From Nymphaea colorata (Eukaryota > Streptophyta > Magnoliopsida > Nymphaeales > Nymphaeaceae), in NCBI RefSeq assembly GCF_008831285.2, contig NC_045140.1, positions 1,529,528-1,593,527 on the forward strand: a stretch of 64,000 nt of DNA. The letters run 5' to 3'. The position numbers and the translations under genes were made by a program. Under the pieces are notes generated by a model. The model ran no database searches and was not told where the DNA came from. It worked only from the letters and a program-made list of their open reading frames with translations. How positions within the stretch are numbered: position 1 is the first letter of the stretch; each line of letters opens with the position of its first letter. Of this stretch, positions 58,690-64,000 are shown in pieces.

Positions 58690-59030
58690 CGTCACCCGTG
58701 TCAGTTATTCTTCTACCTTTGATGTGGGCAGTTGATTTGCCTTTTTTCATTGTGAATTTTGTTAAGATAAATAGAGAGGAATATGCCTTGGAGTTATGAA
58801 AACTTGATTTTTCTAGATATATCCTCAATGTGTCATACCATGCTTTAGGAGCCTGTTTAAGACCATATAATACTTTCTGTAATTTGCATACACAATGTGG
58901 TATGCGTTTATCTTCAAATCCTGGAGGTTGTATCATATAGACATACTCTTATAGTGCTCCATGAATAAAGGCGTTGTTGACGTCAAGTTGTCGGTCCACC
59001 CGACTTATGACAATAGACGAATAGTGGTCA
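58690..59030 (-). pseudogene. Ty1/copia reverse transcriptase fragment
   Basis: The minus strand encodes the connected copia RT blocks: DVNNAFIHGAL, then an in-frame TAA, then QPPGFEDK, VCKLQKVLYGLKQAPKAWYD and a decayed tail ending in a SLFI-type motif. The in-frame stop, the missing catalytic YVDD box and the abrupt ends make it non-functional. It is oriented away from the RNase H fragment that begins at 59045. Confidence 0.9.
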
Positions 59031-59044
59031 AGTTTAGTACATAG

Positions 59045-59460
59045 GCCGAATATAAGTCTATGGCAGAAGTAGTTGCTGAAATCAGTTGGTTGCAACAAAT
59101 TCTCCAAGAGTTGCACGTAACAAATTCAGTCACTTCAAAAATATAGTGTGATAACTTGGGAGCTACATATCATGCAACAAATCCTCTATTTCACGCTCGT
59201 ACAAAACATATAGAAGTTGATTTTCATTTCGTCGGGGAGAAAGTCGCAAGGAAAGAGATTCAAATTCGTTTCATTCCTTCCAATGTCCAGCTTGCAGACA
59301 TTTTAACTAGGGCAGGGCTTCGGGCCATGTCGGACCCGGGTTTCAGATATCAGGCAGGGCCTGGCCTGATGCCCACCTCTAATTTTAACCAAGTCACTGC
59401 CAGGACCTCGGTTCATATTTCTTCGAGGCAAGCTCAATCTCCTTCCCATAGAGATTAGCT
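59045..59460 (+). pseudogene. Ty1/copia RNase H and C-terminal fragment
   Basis: The plus strand reads the copia RNase H end: SMAEVVAEISWLQQ, an internal TAG, then [25 protein letters not shown] and VQLADILT. A 74-bp MITE interrupts it at 59308-59381. Without it the coding frame continues to the end of the polyprotein, next to a polypurine tract. The upstream RT of this orientation is absent; an opposite-strand RT fragment abuts instead. Confidence 0.9.
59300..59389. mobile_element. 74-bp hAT-type mini-MITE in copia remnant
   Basis: The element body is 59308-59381. Left end TAGGGCAGGGCTTCGGGCC and the complement of the right end, TAGAGGTGGGCATCAGGCC, agree at 14 of 19 positions. ATTTTAAC is duplicated exactly on both sides. 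The copia reading frame is continuous across the duplication once the insert is set aside, which independently proves the boundaries. Confidence 0.88.
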
Positions 59461-59461
59461 T

Positions 59462-59471
59462 GAGGGGGCAT
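59462..59471 (+). other. copia polypurine tract and 3' LTR start
   Basis: GAGGGGGCA followed by TGTTAAGATA at 59471 has the layout of a polypurine tract and the TG of a copia 3' LTR. It directly follows the end of the polyprotein frame. The LTR's right end was not located; it may be near 60225. Confidence 0.7.
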
Positions 59472-59518
59472 GTTAAGATAAAAGAAAATCACGATCAAAT
59501 CTCTCGTGATATACTTGA

Positions 59519-60140
59519 CAAATTAATGAAGAACATGATAAAGAAAGAAAAAATATGCTTGCCATATCAAATGCTGAAAATCAGCAATTCTTTAAGCAAG
59601 CATATCTATCAAAATGTAATCCCATGTAAATAAATGGTGGAACCTGCGTCTCTCAAAATCATCGAGAGAAATTGCGAAGTCGTGGACAAAATTAGTGATG
59701 AACAAGAGGAAGAAAGAAAACATATGCTTGTCATATCAAATGCTGAAAATCAGCAACTCTTTAGGCAACTATATCTACCCAAATGTAATCCCATGTTCGT
59801 GGACAAAATTAGCGATGAACACGAGAAATAAAGAAAAGATATGCTTGCCATATCAAATGCTGAAATCAACAATTCTTTGGCAACCATATCTATCCAAATG
59901 TAATCCCATGTAAATAAATAGTGGAACCTGCATCTCTGAAAATCATCGAGAGAAATTACAGAGTAGTGGTTAGTGATGAACAGAAGAAAGAAAGAAAGAA
60001 AAGATATGTTTGCCATATCAAATGCTGAAAATAAAAAATTCTTTTGGCAACCATATCTATCCAAATGTAATCCCATGTAAATAAATAGTGGAACCCGCGT
60101 CTCTCAAAACCATTGAGAGAAATTGCAGAGTCGTGGATGT
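59519..60140. repeat. four-unit tandem repeat inside the LTR
   Basis: Units start near 59519, 59691, 59811 and 59968. They share TAGTGATGAACA, GCCATATCAAATGCTGAAA, CAAATGTAATCCCATG and CTCTCAAAATCATCGAGAGA blocks. Unit 2 is about 50 bp shorter, missing the second half. The CTCTC...GAGAGA block is itself a small inverted repeat. LTRs often contain such enhancer-like tandem repeats (known); any regulatory role here is inference. Confidence 0.85.
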
Positions 60141-60174
60141 AAGCATAAAGCTGAACCATGTTAAAATCGTTGTT

Positions 60175-60290
60175 CTCCTTTGAGTCGCTTTCTCGTTTGT
60201 TTCTCTTTGAGTTTTAACAAATTTGGGGGCTCCATTTGGTCATTTTGAGTTTGGGGGATTGATTTGCTAATTTTGGGTGTTTTGATTACC
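60175..60290 (-). repeat. inverted repeat arm A' (partner 55921-56025)
   Basis: This is the reverse-complement partner of arm A, starting just beyond the tandem repeat block. Shared text includes CATTTTGAGTTTGGGGGATT and AATTTGGGGGCT. Confidence 0.7.
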
Positions 60291-61172
60291 GTATGTACGC
60301 AGTCTTGGTCCATTAGTCCTATCAACCTCGCTATGCCTCTTGAATCCACAAATTCGAGAAAGTTCTACATCCATTAGTGGGAGGAAGAATCCTCTGAGAG
60401 TAAAAATGTCAGTTATCAAATATTTGGAGGACAACCAACCCATGGAGAAGCTCATGCTGCAAAATCATAATCTTGAGACTCAGAATCATGGTATGAGAAG
60501 TCGACCAGAAATCTTAAACTCTATGCAATTCTTAGCGTTGTTTAGGTTATGACGTTTGCTATGATTGATTGTAATTGGCGCAGTAACACCTAGACATACA
60601 TATTTATGTCGTCATTTGAATCACCATAACGTATGCTTTTTTACCTACGTTAAATATTGGCAAAATGTCATTAAACCTCATAAACAGGGAATCTAGCTGC
60701 AGAGTGGCATCCTTCTTGGAAGCAACCAGACAGACAGCACCATCAAAACAGATCCTGATATTAGATTCTTTATTTTCTTTCCTGCACTTTAAAAATAGCT
60801 AGATAAGGGCTTACCAAATTTTCGGGAAATGGCAAAAGGAAGTTCATCCCTTCATATCCCTAAACTACCAATCCACTAAGCAAGAAAAGAGTAAAATGAT
60901 TCCATTGACTTGAGTCGAGTAGGACAAGGACCCTAGTAAAAAAAGTCAAAGAACCGCGTTCCGGGGGTTTGGATGACCACAGCCGGTCTGGCTTTCATTT
61001 TCCGATCAACTTTCCGTTTTGGAAAATTTTGGAATTTGCTTTTCATTGCTACTATTTTTTATGATATATAATTCATATGGTTCTATTTATATGTTTAAGT
61101 TTTAAAATTAGCAGTACACTCAACCTATGTATGTTCTTTCTAATATTTTTCTTGTGCATTTGGAATTCACAG

Positions 61173-61220
61173 GATGGCAAGAGGGCCTTTTTTGACTCTG
61201 CGGATTGGGCTTTGGACAAG
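61173..61220 (+). pseudogene. isolated endosulfine-like exon
   Basis: A 48-bp segment bounded by TTCACAG and GTTTGA encodes 16 residues containing RAFFDSADWAL, the core motif of plant alpha-endosulfine/ARPP-19 proteins, which inhibit PP2A-B55 after Greatwall phosphorylation of this motif's serine (known for the animal/yeast family). No other exon of the gene was found within 60.2-64.0 kb. It may be a captured fragment, a broken gene, or one exon of a gene whose remaining exons are beyond the window. Confidence 0.6.
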
Positions 61221-61510
61221 GTTTGAAGCGTTCTATTCTTTTTATCTACTTAAAATGAAAGAGTCTTAAACCTCTTGGGGTTTTTTTGGTGCAATGTTTT
61301 CAAACAATGTTTCTTTTCTTTTCCCAATAATGGCATTTTCTTTTTTGAGTATTTGATGAGTTGTTGAGTTTTAAAATAAGCTTCGAAAAAGTTACATTAA
61401 AAAAATTTATTCTTACTAAATATTTCTCGATTCTCTACCCAAGAGTGAGCTTCTTGTTATCAGGAAAACTTTTTTAATTCCATTTGACAAGTTATGGGAC
61501 ATTTGTTAAC

Positions 61511-61703
61511 GCTATGTTTGGTAGTCTCGGATTTTAGATTTGAGGCTACCGAAGATCTATAAGAATCTTAAAACCATGGATCTATAGTCCGACCTCCTTG
61601 CAACCACGTATCTAAGCTTTTTATTATATAAATCGATTTTCAAATCTGCATTGTGAATTCGAGATCAGCCTCGGATTTGAGATCCAATAGTGTCGAACAT
61701 AGC
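61511..61703. mobile_element. possible MITE with GCTATGTT termini
   Basis: GCTATGTTTGG at the left and the complement of the right end, GCTATGTTCG, are inverted. The interior has GATTTGAGG/CCTCGGATTTGAG-like words. Similar sequence occurs near 19500-19565 and 33950-34000. The target duplication is unclear. Confidence 0.4.
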
Positions 61704-62009
61704 CTAAACAACCCATGTTCCGGCCCTTTTCAATGACAGTTGGCATGCTTCTAGTTGATAAAGGTTAGACCTTGAATCGGAGTCCCAAACCCACCAAAAA
61801 CTGACCCTTTTACATGTAAAGGTTAGACCTTGGGTCTTTTGTTCTTGATTTTTTTTCGTTTTTTTTGGTTCACTTCTTTGCATGCTTTATTTTTGTTTGT
61901 TTTTCACAGACTTTTTGTGTTATTTGGTGACTTGAATTCCCATTTTGTCGGCTCTCTCTCTTTTAATTTTGTTATCTGTGCAGACTCAGACAAGTTGGCG
62001 AGGGAGACT

Positions 62010-62017
62010 TATTTAAA
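62010..62017 (+). promoter_or_regulatory. TATA-box-like sequence
   Basis: TATTTAAA is followed by a pyrimidine-rich stretch (CCCCCCTCTCCTCCTCCC) and, 135 bp on, by an ATG in good context (ACAATGGCG). This spacing is typical of a plant promoter and 5' leader. Activity is untested. Confidence 0.45.
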
Positions 62018-62151
62018 CCCCCCTCTCCTCCTCCCTTCCACCCAAGACGTACTTGGCTGATCAAGGCTCTCTTCCATTAGTCTGGTTACGGAGAAAGCAG
62101 AGAGAAAGAGGGAGTGGTTATTTTTGTGGCTTGACTTGACAAGGTCTGACA

Positions 62152-62265
62152 ATGGCGGATTCTTCCCTCTCACAGGAAAGCTCCTTCAATGTTGAGAAAA
62201 ACATAATAGAAAACATATATATAACAAAAAGAAAACTAAGGGAAATTCAACCAGTCTATAGCTGA
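62152..62265 (+). CDS. short chimeric ORF, 37 codons (5' end of a broken gene)
   Basis: ATG at 62152 opens a frame starting MADSSLSQESSFN. It runs into the antisense CDKG-derived segment at about 62189 and stops at 62263-62265. The first 13 residues, together with the TATA-like sequence upstream, look like the start of an unrelated gene that was cut by the CDKG fragment. I do not recognise the source gene, and the product is probably meaningless. Confidence 0.35.
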   Translation: MADSSLSQESSFNVEKNIIENIYITKRKLREIQPVYS

Positions 62266-62829
62266 AGTAAAGCATACCGATACCACAATGTGACCACCAA
62301 CTATGTGTAAGGTCTCAGAGGACTTCCATACTGGCGAGCCAAACCAAAATCACAAATTTTCAGCTCCCCACTATTATTCAGCAGAAGATTTGACGTCTTC
62401 AAATCCCTGCAGAATTGAAGAAGCAAACCAGCCATACAAACCTCAGGTACCGAGAACAATAGTTCTGACACAACATACCCAAATGTTGTACATGATAACA
62501 TGAACGATAATAGAGCACCTGTGGAGCACCCAATTATCATGAAGATACTTAAAACCCTCCAAAAGCTGAAGCATAAGGCACTTGACTTCACTCTGACTGA
62601 AAGGTTGCTTCAGGGATTCCATCAACCCCTTAAGATCATGGTCCATGTACTCCATGACCATAAAAATGCTATCAAGATTGCTCCCAACGACAACTTCTTT
62701 CACATCAACTATGGAAGGATGGTGAAACGACAAAAGGATATTTATCTCCCTTAAAGAAGTGAGCGGAAATCCTTCTCTTTCCTTCTCCATCTTAACCTTC
62801 TTCAAAGCCACAATCTCGCCAGACCACAC
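62189..62829 (-). pseudogene. partial duplicate of CDKG exon 1-intron 1-exon 2 region
   Basis: This segment is nearly identical to about 42307-42978 of the CDKG gene. It contains the last ~300 bp of exon 1 coding (PLTSLRE helix through HR), intron 1, exon 2 (DLK to T-loop) and part of intron 2, so it arose from genomic DNA, not from mRNA. Decay includes a TAG replacing the T-loop Gln codon (62301-62303), Ile-to-Phe before KYLHDNW, Arg-to-Ser in NNRGELK, an 8-bp intron insertion (ATAACATG duplication) and loss of 23 bp next to the left-hand kinase exon end before an ACCACACC remnant. The intron donor is now GTGCTC. It cannot encode a kinase. Confidence 0.93.
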
Positions 62830-64000
62830 CACAATCTAGCAAGTGTTCACATTTCAATCACCATCCATCTATAAAAGAATGATTCTTTTGGTTTACCTTT
62901 CTTATGTTGTTCGATTATAAAAATGAGCACGCGCACACACACACACACACACAAATGTATATCCACCTCAAGAAATTTTCTGGTTGCATCATTTGTACTA
63001 AGTACCATACGTACTAAGTAGCTTTTATAATAGTATAAAACTCTTTCTTTTCATGCTGTTTATTTTTCCACCTAGATAGTAACACAAATAACACAAACAA
63101 TCTTTGAACCTTGGCAACCAATTGTGCCACACCCGTCAGTTGGGAGAAGCTAAATGTGGCCTACCGTAGGCAGTTGCCCATTTGAACACAACAAAGATGT
63201 TATTTAATTATTGTTGCCATCAACAAAAAGAACAAAAAGGATATTCCCTTAAATGGAGTTCATGTTTTCCGTAAACATATTTAAATATTTTTCAAACATA
63301 AGATTCTTATTAATAAAAACTCACGATTAATGATCACTAACTCACCGCCATTATATGAATACGTTTAAATATTTCAATTTTCTCTTGAAAATTTGATGAT
63401 TACCATGTGGAACATGATTTCTAACAATATAATGAAACATGCATAGTAGTAGACCTCAATTCATGACCCATCTAAGGACAATGACTGACAACCAGTCCCA
63501 GTTCTCACAAAAATAAAAAATTTAAAAATCTATTAGTGCGATAACCAAGAAGATGAGGCCCGCTACCTACGAACCGAGTGCAGACACTAAAGAATGCATG
63601 TGGTAACATCCAGCAGCGGGATGGACTGAACATCTTGTATCACTTTGTTTTAACAAAATTTAATTGTAGTCCAACTTTAAACTAGGATTATTCAAGAAAC
63701 CCCAATCAGAAACATGTTAAATCAAACTTACATCTAATTGGAACCCCATGATTTAGATGTGAGATAAATGAATTTGAGATCAGACTTCTTTTTCTACCTT
63801 ACATTAAGTATGCCAATATAAAATAATCACTTTTAGCCAACAGATCATTCTTAGCTTGATGCACCACGATCCATCTTTTGCCACCTAAGTTTGTGACTTT
63901 AAGATAGTTGGTAATCGAACATTCCCTTCAACACAAATGGAGCTCTAGAGTTCAAGTTCGGACTTTCGTGTACTTTGTTACACACCCAAAACATTGTCAA
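62830..64000. other. AT-rich intergenic DNA, no gene recognised
   Basis: An (AC)n run occurs at 62934-62953. The rest has only short random frames. A TGCCACACCC...GGCAGTTGCCC segment near 63125-63182 resembles MITE-derived sequence seen at 13820-13850, without clear ends. Confidence 0.5.

Noticed and set aside
58643-58936. Treating the RT fragment as a functional gene
   Set aside because: It has an in-frame stop just upstream, lacks the catalytic box and ends abruptly; it was called a pseudogene.

Overview
This window is nuclear DNA from a flowering plant; I cannot place the species. Genes are far apart, coding is split by long AT-rich GT-AG introns, intergenic DNA is full of simple repeats ((CT)n, (AT)n, (AC)n), hAT-type MITEs and degraded Ty1/copia pieces, and every recognisable protein belongs to a plant family. 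No bacterial operons, CRISPR arrays, rRNA or convincing tRNA genes were seen.

Layout. 1059-4691 (-): the 5' three exons of a DUF212 (acid phosphatase/haloperoxidase-related) membrane protein; the 3' end lies beyond the left edge. 8211-10541 (-): a complete four-exon GT47 exostosin-like glycosyltransferase, 518 aa, whose second intron needs a GC donor. 10.5-25.2 kb: gene-poor, with MITEs and microsatellites. 25553-28749 (+): a two-exon ankyrin-repeat protein, 708 aa, with GA-repeat tracts up to its start codon. 28.8-37.7 kb: no confident gene; a GC-rich, possibly organelle-derived island (32.7-33.6 kb) and some unassigned coding-like segments. 37703-44051 (-): a complete seven-exon PLTSLRE kinase (CDKG/CDK11 class), 700 aa. 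Its 3.5-kb second intron carries a 1876-bp hAT element with intact ends, an 8-bp target duplication and a 330-codon internally deleted BED-finger ORF. 47778-54940 (-): a complete six-exon signal peptidase complex subunit 3 gene, 167 aa, with a 172-bp MITE in an intron. 55.0-60.3 kb: a rearranged copia neighbourhood with inverted repeats, a head-to-head RT fragment and RNase H fragment, an LTR start and a four-unit tandem repeat. 60.3-62.9 kb: a cluster of gene fragments: an isolated endosulfine-like exon, a promoter-like TATA plus ATG segment, and a decayed copy of the CDKG exon1/intron1/exon2 region placed antisense to that promoter.

The four complete genes are ordinary housekeeping or signalling genes (Golgi glycan synthesis, ankyrin scaffold, cell-cycle/splicing kinase, ER signal peptide cleavage) and show no shared pathway. 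The most interesting biology is in the mobile DNA: a short-form hAT transposase-like ORF kept open inside a kinase intron, and a partial duplicate of that same kinase 20 kb away, arranged so that transcription from a nearby promoter-like sequence would give RNA antisense to the kinase mRNA. Splice sites were placed by hand from GT/AG (or GC/AG) signals, reading phase and remembered family sequence; no alignment was run.
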